Position numbers and translations under genes: made by a program. From Bemisia tabaci (taxonomy: Eukaryota; Arthropoda; Insecta; Hemiptera; Aleyrodidae), in the NCBI RefSeq assembly GCF_918797505.1, contig NC_092800.1, forward strand, positions 23,017,577 to 23,081,576: a stretch of DNA of 64,000 nt, given 5' to 3'. Positions 11,247-22,606 of this stretch are shown in pieces (positions within the stretch are counted from its first letter, which is position 1; every line of letters begins with the position of its first letter). Below the pieces are notes generated by a model, which was given only the letters and a program-made list of their open reading frames with translations, searched no databases and had not been told where the DNA came from.

Positions 11247-13580
11247 AGTACATATATGACTCCCGACTTTTTTTGACCCGAGATATTTTTGCCTCTTTTT
11301 TAAAATTTAGAAGACATCAGCAGAAATTCTAGTAGAAATTTTGGTAGTTTCCGCGAGAGAAATATTCGCGAGACATTTTCCGAAAAATCCGTGGTTATCG
11401 AAGTTCCTGCCGTTTTCTTGACATGAAAAACGCTTACAGAATAAAATTCCCTGACATGCCGAATTCTTGCAGCTTCCCTAATGTTTCCCCCGATTTCCCT
11501 GACACCCAAAAAAAATCCCCAACATTACCTGGCTCTCCCGTCTTTTTCCGGTCGCTAGACACGCTGTTTAAGCGTTTTTGAGCGTGCGCCACCGTCGGTT
11601 ATCCACAAATTGGTTAATTTTCCCTCCATTGTAACTCCAGCGATTGCAGGCTACAATCGACTGGAAAAGATCTTCTCTGTTCGTAATCATCACTCTAAGT
11701 CTACGGATCCGTACGCTATGGGCTCCACCGTCCATCCAGGTGAACGCCCTTTGCCTTGGAATCGGGAAACCGGCGTTCCGTCAAGTTCTCGGCCCTCTCA
11801 GCGGTATCGCTACTAATGAAGGTTTTTATTGAAATCCCGGGACGGGGATCAGTTATTTGTTTTTTATTTCGCCGGCGACTGCCGATTCCGCCGCCGAGCA
11901 CCTGCGGTCGGACGGCTCCGAGTTAACAATTTAATTTTCACAAATTGCCGGTGCTTTTTCGAAAACCCCGTCATTTGGAGTCCCGTAACCCGGCGTAATA
12001 ACATCCATGCATACGTTATAGTACTCCGCCTGGAATAATAACCGCAAGAGGGGGGCGGTCAAGTTGACTCATCGCGCAGCGTATCCAATGTACTTGCCTC
12101 CTCTCCATTGTTGCCAGATATCAGCACTTCTCCCCCCATTTAAACCAATTTAAACCTGTGTAAAATATCCAAATTAAAATTCAAAATTTGGCAACCTTGC
12201 TCCTCGCGCTGGGCTGTGCTAGGTCGCCGCGCTTCCACCAGTTTCCCGGGTTTTTTCCTTTTGTTGTTTTGAAACTTTACTAGGTATCAAATGAAAAAAT
12301 AAAAAATAAAATTTTTGGGGGGGTCAATCGCGGTTAAGAAAAAAATTAGGCTTTGATATTTTTGAAAATTTCCGCTGCTGTTTTTCAATTTGAAAGATAA
12401 AAGGGAAAGAAGCTTCTCATCAAAAGGACTGAACGTCCGATGGATATTTCCGATCATTTTTAGACCAATTTTAGGAACGTTTATTGGCATTTTCACTACA
12501 AAAGACAAAAACAAGTGAGCCTTTTTTTCTGCTTGAATAAAAAAATTCTTTGATTTACTGAAAAAAGAAGTCTCTTGAGTCCATGGTCCAGACTCTTAAA
12601 AAGTTTGGCAAGAAAGAGTACTCTTGAACAGAGTGTCTACTATAAGAGGCTGATCAAAAACCTATATTTTTACAGTGCGTTTTCAATACATTCCCAAGAA
12701 ATTCAGTACCTCGAGTTGGCGAAATGTGAAAAATTTAGAAAATTGGAAATTCTCGCTCGAATTGCGACAAAAATGACGTAGGCGCTAAATGGTGGCTTGA
12801 AGATACACTGACTGCACAATCGCGATCTTGCATACAGATACAACACTATGATCAACGAGCTAAGAATTGAATACTTTCCAGGCTTCACAAACACGCGTGG
12901 TATGAAGTAAGATTCACCTTAACACGAAATTCATCAAATTTCAGACACCTGCAAATTCTTCATTACTTCTTGTAGCTGTCTCAAAACACGATTTTGGGAT
13001 ACAAAAGCCTGACTTACACCCATTTGGTGCAAAGCTCTAGGAACTATTGTAGTTCATACCATTTTCTAGAACGATTCTCGCATTCTCCGGAAAACTCTCA
13101 ACGAATAGGGATCCGGCAGCGGCGGACCCGGGTATGAAAAGCTGGATCGCCGGGAGTAAAAAACGCGAATAATTGTGATTGATTCGGGCCGATCGCCATC
13201 GAGCAGGTAGCGCCATTATTTCGTCCGCGTTTTGTTTCTACCGCCGCGCCGTCGATTCCCTCCTAATTGAATTCCTCCCTTTCTCAAATTCACCCCCTCT
13301 GCCCCCCCGTCCCCCCGGTTTTTCTTCCCTCGCCGCGGGGAGGAGGCGCACAATGGAAAGGTCGCGCCATTGAATTTTTTCCGGCGTCTCGGTACGTTGA
13401 TTAATGGCTCGCTCACGATCGATACATCGAACTTTGAAGCTTTGTCTCTCGAGCATGAGCGGATTATGAAATAGTATTGGAAATTGGAATGCGATATATC
13501 GAAGGTCCATCCCGATGGCTCCATGTCCAGAAAAATGCTGAACTGACCTACCATGATGACTTGGTCACGATTGGAGGCCA

Positions 13581-13826
13581 TCGATAGATCGAAATTCGAG
13601 GCTTCGTTTCGTCAATAAATCGAATTTTGAGGCTTCGTCTTGTAGATAGATCGAATTTTGAGGTTTCGTCTAATAGGTAGATCGAATTTTGAGGCTTCGT
13701 CTTATCGAGAGATCGAATTTTGAGGATTTACCTTACGATAGATCGAATTTTGAGGATCGTCTTACGATAGATCGAATTTTAAGGCTTCGTCTTAGAGATA
13801 GATCGAATATTGAGGTTCCGTCTTTT
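13581..13826 (+). repeat. Minisatellite, ~30-bp unit, copy 1
   Basis: About eight imperfect units of 'gatagatcgaattttgagg' plus 'cttcgtcttac'. Units are directly adjacent with no unique spacers. The copy-2 counterpart is at 35891-36105 with about seven units. Confidence 0.85.
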
Positions 13827-14231
13827 GAGTATGAAATCATGCTGGAAAGTAGAATACATCATCGAACATCTATTCGGACCCATCACCATGACCAGAACAG
13901 TCCAGAAAGAGTTCAGATAGTATACTATGAACTGACCTACGTTAGACTTAAGCTCGGCGTATCATCGATAGTAAAAAAATCTCCGGGTGTGGAAAACTCA
14001 TGGGCTAAGTAGACATACCGTCCGTTCCGGGCTCAGTGGCCGGAAGTTCTGGGTAGAGCACCTACTTTTGAACTCAGAGTAGTCGAAGCTAAAGTTCCAA
14101 ATCCCCGAACTTCGTATCGCCAACTGGCGCTCTGTGTCTTTCCTAATTCTTTCAGCTAAAAATCAGGATTCTGATGCGGTCGGAAAGTCATAATAGCTCG
14201 AATTTTCAACAACTTACAAAAATAAATAGAG

Positions 14232-14496
14232 CCAACTGGACCACGTTTAGCAGAAAGGAACCACGTCACATTAGCTATTACCTTTCACTAGGCATTTTAA
14301 TTTTTCACAAGAGAGCGTTTGTGTGGATTCCTTTGACAATTTTAAGGAATTTGCATTGTATAAAATGCACAAATTTTGACTGAAATTTGCTCAAAAAACG
14401 CACAACCGTTTTCGCGTAAACATTAAATTGCCCGATTACATTAGGCAAAAGATGATGTGGCTTGGTTATTCCTTCCTGCTTAACTCGGTCCAATTA
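14232..14496. mobile_element. Palindromic MITE, family F (copy 1)
   Basis: The termini match the element at 5309: 'ggaccacgtttagcagaaag' on the left and 'cttcctgcttaactcggtcc' on the right. The copy-2 equivalent is 36962-37229, so it was present before the duplication. The two are visibly diverged. Confidence 0.75.
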
Positions 14497-15312
14497 GGAG
14501 TATTTTTACTTTTTCCAGGCAATCGATCCTTTTCATGCCACGGTTTTCAAAGTCGCTGTTTCTCAGAATCCGCTTACTAAGATCTCTCTTTCCTGCAAGT
14601 CGTCACCGACAACTGTTTACATAAAACAGATTATAGTACATTTGATATTATAATAAATGCAGTAAGCCCTTTTCCCATGTATAAATAATCACCGAGCAAA
14701 TAGCGGGAGAATGCGAGAAATTTCGAGACGAAAAGGTGGGGGACTCCGAAAGAACTTCAAAAGTTCTCGAGTTTACACTCGTTTCAAAAGAAATGCAAAT
14801 CCAGCGAGCAGTTCCACGGCGGATGAGGGGGACATTAATCGAATATAAGATGCAAAGAGCAGGTTCTTGGCAAACGACCTTTATTTGTTCCGCCAAAGGA
14901 AGGTTTTTAAAATAAATAACAGGAACAATGAAATGACATTGAGACAACAACTCCGCAAAAAGCGGGCCCAGGTTTACAAACGCTCAATGACGAAGCACGT
15001 TCGCTCCGTTTCCTCGCGAAGGAAGTACATTATTTGAAAGCTGCAAAAATATGCGAATTTATTTCAGTTAAATTTTCTCAGAGTTCAGTCATACGATATT
15101 TAGCCTGAATAATGAATATGCGCAAAGCACAAGTCTATAGAATGGCATACTTTAAACAATATTTAGCCAATTGGCTCGGGTAAAAAATGGGGATTAAAGG
15201 ATTGCATTCTTTAAGTCTCGTGAAATTGCGAAAGAAAAGAGTGGAAGGATGAAATTTGACTGAATTATATTCAATGTTTTGCTTGCTCGTATGTCCACAT
15301 TTCGTCGCCTGC

Positions 15313-15417
15313 CTGTCATAAGGGCGTAAATACACTACTCTGCAATGAGCCCTGTCTTCCATACATTTCAATGCTTTTTCGGGCTCATCTCAATGTGTAA
15401 TTACGCCCTTATGTCAG
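15313..15417. mobile_element. Short foldback element found only in copy 1
   Basis: 'ctgtcataagggcgtaaat' is mirrored by 'attacgcccttatgtcag', with further pairing ('gcaatgagccc' and 'gggctcatctc'). Copy 2 lacks this segment (about 38295-38315), going directly from 'tgtccacgttt' to 'cctagtccgag'. It is a 105-bp non-coding insertion, or a copy-2 deletion that also took some flanking bases. Confidence 0.6.
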
Positions 15418-16513
15418 CCACGCGCGACTTAACGTCACGAAGTCCGAGTTGGTGCCCATATTTTCTGTTGATATGCGTTAATATATTCTCCATAACTCCG
15501 CGACAACCGACGTCAATCAGCTTGTATTAAAATAACTGCATAGTGGTTATTCAGCCGTGTCAGATGCATTCTTTGGCATAAATAATTACATGCAAAAACG
15601 GATCATGCATACTCAGGTAATCAATACAATTGCTGGGGTGGTTCATGCGAGTAATTTCAAGAACTTTATCAATTTATTCAGCTCTTGAACTACTTTCTTC
15701 ACGATTCCTGAATAGCTATACTCAAAATCCCCTGAGTTCCATTCTAGCCATGCAAATTTTGAATGATATCGAACAAACAAATTTTTAAGAAATGGCTGTG
15801 CACAGACATCCGGGACGCCGAACGGACGGACATACATTTTTTTCAAGTATGGTTTTTTTTTACCCCAGGCATCCTAAAACACCCAGAAATGATAAAATGC
15901 GATTCTTATTTTTTCGATGACAATACTCACTCTACTCGCAGGGGGAGCGAAAAAGTAAAAGTTGCTTACTTGTAGTACCTAATTTAGCTAGTTAGTGGTG
16001 TGTTACAACTACCATCATACCATGCACCAACCACGTTTGGTGTTTTTCATCGTTGAAGTAGGTATGCTAGATGCAGCGCCAATTTTCCTGGTATACAGCA
16101 CCAACCGGGTTAGTGAGGTCAAAATCAACCATACCGTTGGTGCAGAACACCATTTTTCTCCTGTGCAGATCTTCATGAGCCTCCCTATCTCCATCTTTCC
16201 GACCTCAAACGTAACACACACAGAGATATATCTCCCAGCGGATTTCGCACCGTAAGCAAGACCTACTTGTCATGGGCTCACTGCGAGTATGAAAATATGA
16301 TTCATTGGATGTCCTTAGCTAATTAACTCCACCGGATAGGATTAATTTAAGTGGAGAGATAACGGCTAGACATCAAGTGCACGAAGTCATCAATTCTCAA
16401 CGAGTACATTGAAGAGAGCGCATCCGAAGACCATAAACAGACCGGCTTATTTCATTCATTTTTCGCAGGCTTCTCGAAGCTATTCCGAGTGAAATACTGG
16501 ACCCACTCGTCGC

Positions 16514-17240
16514 TTAGCTCTCCAAGGAAGAACATTGTAAGAGTATTCAAACGTTGCCAAAATTCCCACGGTGAAGTTTTCAATTTTCCGAAAAGCTATC
16601 GTTTTTGCTGAAAATTGTCGGGGACAATGAACTGATACATAGAAAAAAATCATAATTTTTCCCGGAGTCCTTTGCTGGGAATTCTCGGTGACTCTACTGT
16701 GTTACGCTTTAATGTTAAGAACTTTTTGCCCCGGTGTTCAATAATTTTTTACCAAGTTTGACTTAGAAAATAGATCATTTTACCGGGAAGACAGTGTGAA
16801 CACCGAAGATTCCCGATGATCAGGTATGCATCAAAGAAAACAATTGGACCGGTTATTACATGGAATGGTTGGGGAAATACACGCTTTGGGATGATTACGT
16901 CTTTTTCACAGTAGGAAAGCGACTTATTACGCCATCTACCTACAATTTTAGAAGAACCCACAAAATTAAATTGGAACTTGGACGGTATGTCTATACAGCC
17001 CGTAAGTACGGCTTCCGCGCCCGGAGCTTTTTTTTCAGTGTAGAGAACAACGTAGCGCAATCTTAGCAGCATTGGAAGTATCCCAGCATTTAGCAGTATG
17101 CCATACGCCATTTTACCGAAAAATGTCTCAGAGATTCCATGAAAACATGATTCGAGTTTTCTAGAAATATCGTGCATTTGTCAGGGGAAATTTGGCAACT
17201 TCAACGTATCCAAACAGCGTTTTTACTTAACACGGCAGCG
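16514..17240. mobile_element. Interrupted family A MITE (copy 1)
   Basis: A left arm ('gaagaacattgtaagagtat', 'aaacgttgccaaaattccc') starts near 16527. A matching right arm ('aaatttggcaac', 'aacagcgtttttacttaaca', 'cggcag') ends near 17237. The 0.7-kb interior is far longer than in simple copies and carries a CACTG-type segment ending 'ttttttttcagtg' near 17041. In copy 2 the interior differs and holds a CACGGAG foldback instead. Confidence 0.55.
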
Positions 17241-18986
17241 CTAAGTTCTCTGTCGAGCGATCTCGAAAGTAAGAACCTGGCGGGTAATTGGAGCCCTGGC
17301 AATCTTCGCCTGGCAACTTAATTACTACGGATGGAGCGGGAAGGGGTCGTAATTTAAATCGTCAACAAAGGTCAAAATCGTCACTTGGTCACGAAACAAT
17401 TTAGCTACAGCGGGAGGCCTCCGGATCCGATGCCAAAATCCGAGCGGACCCGAGTTCGTTGAGCAGAAACAGCGGATACAAACGATGCTTCTGTTGGACT
17501 TACGCGTTTCTTACTCACGATCAGCACGATACGGCTCACGCCAGCTCTCCCTACAACCGCGCAAAGGCAGAACGCCGTAAGAGCATTCAAAAGTTGCCAA
17601 ATGTCTTGAAATGAAATGAAATGATTAAGTAATTACATCCAGCGACGGGAAAAAGGCCTTCGTACACTGACACAAAATTCTCGGTAGAACGACTTTTGTA
17701 AAGTTGGGTCAAACATCGGTGCTGAAAACTGCCTGTTCAGCCCTACAGAATGAAGTAGGAGCAAGTTTGTTCATTTTTGCGTCAATATAGGAGATTATGT
17801 TGCATTTTTTTCAGCAATTTTTTATTCTGAACAAGCCAGATTGGAATGTTAAATGGCTTTTTCCAGAAACATTTTCAGAGCTCGGAACTCCGAACTTCTA
17901 TGATTTTGGTTTACGTTTATACGTTTAAAAACACAATTTTTGACGTTTTTTGTCTAAAAACATTCTTCTTCAACAAATGTTCATAAAATGATCAGAAAAT
18001 CAATCTCAATATCAATCTCATACAAAAATCAGAAAATTTTTGGACGAAAATTGCACAGTTACTTTCCTGTAATAAATTGAATTCTTTGGTTCAATTCAGC
18101 AATGTCGGAATTGAGTTATATTCCTTCATCCGTTTTGTGGACTTGGGTCTCTTTTTCAGTAGATGGTCAAAATTTGGAAACAAATTACAAAAATGTCCCT
18201 CGAAAATTCTGAGCAATTTTCGATTCAATCCTCCGAGACATTCAATTAAAAAAAATTCGAGGTTTCCCAGAAAAGCTGTGTTTAATAAGAAACAATTTGG
18301 CAGCGTCTGAACGCTCATACGACGTTTTTCCAAAGCACAGGAGCCCATGCAGGAAAGAGATACATTATCAATCTGAGAGCAACGTAGGTGAACGAACGCT
18401 TTATTGCTTATGGACATATATCATGAGCTCGTTAAGTCATACGCAGGGCCCTTATTGAGTATGAAAGTACGAAGCGATAGTTTCAATTTACGGCTCGCCG
18501 CTCTCAGCCCAACGGAGACGCACACTCGCACACCTGCTTGGATAAATTCTTGCTTTTTAATAAGTTCATTTTCCTTTCTTGCGTACTTTTCTGATTACTC
18601 TTTCTTCGGTTCTCCGGTTTTTGATTAATTTTTCGGTTTAGCGCAAAAGCGATAAGAGAAGGGGTACAATTTTGTGCTCCTGAGGATTAAACATTTTAGA
18701 AAAAAGCGATGCCGGGCGCGAAAATTCTCAGGAGCGTTTCCGGACAGAATCTTACGAATGTTACTAAAATGCCTCTCGGAAAAAAAAATATATTTTTGAA
18801 GAACAATATGAATGTTTTTTCTTGATAATTTCACTTTAGATCATCCAGACCCACTCCCTTCGCGCTCACCCGCGCTCCATTCAGTCCCTCCTAATGAGTC
18901 ATAGCGAAAAAACGCTGAACACATTTTCACAATATTCTTTAGCGCTGAATCTAATAAAGCCGTCAAAAATCAATTTTTGTCGCTAG
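17241..18986. other. Low-divergence non-coding tract, copy 1
   Basis: No gene recognised. Another family A left arm lies at about 17565-17605 and a right arm at about 18290-18340. The stretch 18050-18980 matches copy 2 (41234-42165) almost base for base, far more closely than 12.25-12.9 kb matches its partner. Short frames are conserved only because the DNA is. Confidence 0.5.
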
Positions 18987-19600
18987 CAGGGCCGGATTAA
19001 GGGGGTGGCCACATGGGCCGCGGCCCATGGCGGCAAATCTAGGAGGCGGAAAATTTTGCAATTTTTTAAATGTAGTTATAAAACAAGTTGGATTTTGCAA
19101 TCGCTAGCGATAGCAATATTCGTCATGGGAACGTTAGCTTCTGGGATATGAAAATGTTAAGGTACAGTTCGTTTGTAGTATCTTCTGAATTGAAGGGGCT
19201 ATGTAATTTTGTGTTGACATCTCTTTTTTAACATTTTTAATTATTTTCTTTGCATACAAGAAAGCTGTTATGTACCAATTATTTATTTTCGTTGGATTAT
19301 ATATGGTTTTCGGAAGTTAACGCATTTAAGTTTCAGGTTCGCTTTTTCGGCGTAAAGTATACATAAGGTGTCCCAAAAGCACCGGGACTTGTTCTGTAAC
19401 ATCGAAAGTAAGATAGATACAGACATGATCTTGATCTCATTTTAAAGATCAACTCAATACCTATCGATTAAAACCAAGATCAGCTCAATCGGATAAAAAT
19501 TGACCGAGTTATGGCAATTTGAAATCAGCGAGGAAAGTTTACGCCTACGGTTTTTAAGGAAGATTCTTCATCGCCGTAAATCGAAAAGTCGGCCGATAAA

Positions 19601-20101
19601 GTGATGCTTATTGTGTTTTTTTATTTTCGAGGTGTCATTTATCAACATTTTGTACCATCAAACACAACAGTTGACAGTGCGTATTATTGCAAAGTACTAA
19701 AGGAGTTGAGAATGCACATTTCCCGGAAACGGTCGGACTTGAAAGCTTCGTGGATACTCCATCAAGACACTGCGCGGCCTCACACATCGAGCTTAACACG
19801 TGAATTTATGAGTAAAAATGGAGTTGAAACAATCCCTCATCCCCCTTATAGCCCTGACTTGGCTCCATGTGATTTTTGGATGTTTCCTACGCTTAAAAAG
19901 GAGCTTCGCGGACGAAGATTCGTATCGAAGACCGAAATCCAGAATGCAATTCAAGACTTCTTCAACTCCATCCCAGAGGAAGAATTCAGGAAAACAATGT
20001 TGGATAAGTGGCAAGAGCGCATGAAAAAGTGCATCCGGTTTGATGGACGGTACTTTGAAAAGCAAAAGGAAGTTATGGAAGATTCGGAGGAAAGTGGATA
20101 G
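19601..20101 (+). pseudogene. Mariner transposase C-terminal fragment (copy 1)
   Basis: This frame of about 166 codons encodes the C-terminal part of a mariner transposase, the DDE/D enzyme that cuts and rejoins transposon DNA. The sequence shows 'HQDTARPH' with D56, then 'PPYSPDLAPCDFW' with D91. Exactly 34 residues separate them, the second half of the DD34D triad. The first catalytic Asp and the N-terminal helix-turn-helix DNA-binding domain are missing; a full protein is about 340-350 residues. The frame begins directly after the left inverted repeat, with no credible ATG upstream, so it is a deletion remnant and not an active gene. Copy 2 differs at residue 67 (R here, S there). Confidence 0.88.
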
Positions 20102-20182
20102 GAATATTAACTTTTTGAATCCTGGTAAGCGAAAAATCTTCCTAAAAACCGTAGGGGTAAACTTTCCTCACTAATTTCAAAT

Positions 20183-21116
20183 GGGCCTGTTGCAAACTTT
20201 TGCTAGAGCAAAAATAAGAGTTGCTTCTTACAGTGAATGCCTCAAAAATCACGATGAGCGCATCGGCAAAGTCTGAAATGCCCTCATAACTTCACAGTCT
20301 GCGTAAGAAATTTGCGGTTTTTTGAGCTTCCCGCTTCAAAAACGATACTACGGCACAGGTGAACATTTTGTAAGAGGAGTCGTTCCATCGTCGGCAATAA
20401 TCATCATGGCCGACGTAGAGTCCCTTTATACTGAGAGTCAAGACAATTCGGCTCATGGATGTCACAAACGGGAATAAAGATTACAGAAATTGAACGTTTT
20501 TTCGTAATCTTTGATCGGCCCATTCTCAAATGCCTTTCTCCGTTCCTCCTCTCATTCCGTTTGTTCCTTGCCGAACCCGTAATCCCCTGGTCCATTCCAG
20601 ATTATAATCTTTGCAATTGGTGAAAATGTAATCTTTATTCCCGTTTGTGACACTGTGGAAGCCTAAAATACGGGGACCAATCAGAAATGGATTCAAATTG
20701 TCTTGACTCTCAGTATAAAGGGACTCTAGGCCGACGCCAATCCGCCAAAACGCGTTTGATGGGACGAGATCACACCTCAACTGGATTAGACCAGATAACA
20801 ATCGTGTGTTAACGTTCGTATTTTCCACGCCCAAATTGATTGACCTTGAACTCTCCTCGAATTACGCGCGAAACTGCGCGCAAGCGTCGGCCGTGATGAA
20901 TATCGCCGACGATGGAGCGACTCCTCTAACAAAATGTTCACCTGTGCCGTAGTATCGTTTTGAAGCGGGAAGCTTAAAAAAACGCAAATTTCTTACGCAG
21001 ATTGTGGAGTTATGAGTGCATTTCAGACTTTGCCGATGCGCTCATCGTGATTTTTGAGGCATTATCTACAAGAAACGACTCTTATTTTTGCTCTAGCAAA
21101 AGTTTGCAACAGGCCC
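20183..21116. mobile_element. DNA transposon inserted in the mariner TIR, copy 1 only
   Basis: The termini are 'gggcctgttgcaaacttttg' and 'caaaagtttgcaacaggccc', and the inverted repeats extend for roughly 220 bp. Copy 2 holds the unoccupied site ('aatttcaaattgtcataac'), which defines the insertion and gives a 2-bp AT duplication (20181-20182 and 21117-21118). It encodes nothing recognisable. A second element (20416-20728) sits in its middle, so it is about 613 bp without that element and its duplicated octamer. I cannot assign a superfamily. Confidence 0.88.
20416..20728. mobile_element. hAT-type MITE nested in the 934-bp element
   Basis: The termini 'tagagtccctttatactgag' and 'ctcagtataaagggactcta' are inverted. 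The element is flanked by the 8-bp direct repeat GGCCGACG (20408-20415 and 20729-20736), which indicates hAT-type integration. Length is 313 bp with no coding capacity. It is the innermost layer of a four-element stack. Confidence 0.85.
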
Positions 21117-21411
21117 ATTGTCATAACTCGGTCAATTTTTATTCGATTGAGCTGATCTTGGTTTTAATCGATAGGTATTGAGTTGATCTTTAAAATAAGA
21201 TCAAAATCATGTCTGTATCTATCTTACTTTTGAAGTTACAGAACCAGTCCCGGTACTTTTGGGACACCCTAAGTATGATATTTTTACTCTACACATATGC
21301 CTGAATACGCATCATAGGGACCTATGTGCTTCCTAAGTTGCCAAGTATTAATTATTGTTTGATGATTGGTCTAAAACATTCAATACAACCAGTAAAAATT
21401 AACTGTCTCCT

Positions 21412-21486
21412 ACGAGATTCGAACCTCCGCTCGCACAAAAAGGGACGTCATCAAAACGCTACTACGGGTCGTTGACAACTAGGCTA
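21412..21486 (-). ncRNA. tRNA-like promoter segment, possible SINE head (copy 1)
   Basis: On the minus strand, a B-box-like 'ggttcgaatctcg' (21413-21425) follows an A-box-like 'tagcctagttgtcaacga' (21469-21486). The spacing of about 75 bp from A-box start to B-box end is longer than in a normal tRNA, and I cannot draw a clean cloverleaf. It therefore looks like the tRNA-derived head of a SINE or a decayed tRNA. The same sequence is in copy 2 at about 43670-43745. It lies inside the hAT element. Confidence 0.4.
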
Positions 21487-22606
21487 TCGCCGCTCACATG
21501 GCTCATGGGAGAAAAAAGAACAGTTAAGGGATCTCGGACGCTGAGCGGGGCTTCACAAAAGAAGACCTTGAGGTTTCGGCGGTGCGGTGATATGAGACAA
21601 CTGATGAAGCGCATTTCTCTGTGAGACATTGTTTGCCTATGCTTTCATGTGTCACAAGGTTCATCTCAGCATGCATTTGCTATCGCGGCAGTAAACTGAG
21701 GCAATATTTCTGTATTCATGGATTAAATCCATCAATCGAGTTCTGATTTTGGCTCATATATCTGTAACGGGTCCTCCAGAGCAATTTTCCACCTTGTACG
21801 ATGGTTATTATTTTTTATATCTATGTTTAAAATTTGAGGTGGGATAATGGCGGCTTCTCAAGAGCAACGAGGTAGGCGATCTTTTGCACCAACGAACAGA
21901 AAACTGATGGCGAAAAATAACCAATCAGAACCTCCCAAAAAAAAAGAATTTCCCAAAATCGGAACTTCGTGGTTCTGCGCAGATTTACCAGTCAGACACG
22001 ACATCTCAAGGTGGAAAAAAACTCGCTGAAAGCGAATTTTAGAAATCAACACAACTTGACGTAGAGACATGATTGGCTAAAAAATACGACGGTTTTTGAT
22101 ACATCGGAAAATCAACCAAAAATCGAAGACTGGGCGAAACGCTCAAGGTCGCAGAGGCATAGGGAATCCCATAGCGATAGCAACGGAACGATTGTAAAGA
22201 CAGGGGAACGTCTTTCATATTTTTTCATAATTGCGCCAAAACACAGTGCGCGCATGGGCGGCAAGTAGGTAAATCCGGCCCTGGTCGCTAGAAACATTGA
22301 TTTTGGCCTTTTTTAGGTTCGATGCCCCTCAACCCCTCAAAATGAGTTTTTCCTTCTGTGGAGGTCAAAAATGAAAAGAACGCAAAAAATTACTGCCAGT
22401 TAACGATTTACATTAAAATTGGTTGATTGCCACGGTATTGAAAAGACGATTTTTTTCTCCAACTTTGGGAAGTCGTGACCCCCAAGGAAAGCGTTTTTGG
22501 AAAAAAAAAGTTATACCACTAAAAAACGTCATTTTTTGACCCGAGGAATTGACTCCTTCAATATTCGTACTTAATCCTGGGACACCCAGAAAAGTTCTGT
22601 TCGGCA

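Larger units (their letters stand above)
19366..21269. mobile_element. Mariner-like element with ~205-bp TIRs (copy 1)
   Basis: The element starts 'aggtgtcccaaaagcaccgg' and ends 'ccggtacttttgggacaccc'. It is flanked by a TA target duplication (19364-19365 and 21270-21271), the Tc1/mariner signature. The inverted repeats extend about 205 bp inward to the transposase fragment, much longer than the ~30 bp usual for mariners. The right repeat is split by a 934-bp insertion at 20183-21116. Without it the element is 968 bp, as in copy 2 (42558-43525). It is too short for a full transposase, so non-autonomous. Confidence 0.9.
18987..22283. mobile_element. hAT element hosting nested transposons (copy 1)
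   Basis: The ends match the 822-bp element at 7541 ('cagggccggattaaggggg' on the left, 'aggtaaatccggccctg' on the right). The target duplication is GTCGCTAG (18979-18986 and 22284-22291). The 3,297 bp include a mariner (19366-21269), a tRNA-like segment (about 21412-21486, minus strand) and a short frame at 21847-22029. I cannot recognise an intact hAT transposase. The short frame has an early frameshift in copy 2, so it is probably decaying or non-coding. Confidence 0.9.

Noticed and set aside
13581..13826. CRISPR-like array of ~30-bp repeats
   Set aside because: Units are directly adjacent with no unique spacers, there are no cas genes and the DNA is eukaryotic in character. It is a minisatellite.
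15995..16255. 86-codon frame with a 110-codon counterpart in copy 2 as a conserved small gene
   Set aside because: The two versions diverge by frameshift and substitution without a codon pattern, and a frame of the same size lies on the opposite strand.
21847..22029. 60-codon frame in the hAT element as the N-terminus of a hAT transposase
   Set aside because: I cannot match it to a BED finger or other hAT motif, and copy 2 has a one-base frameshift within it.
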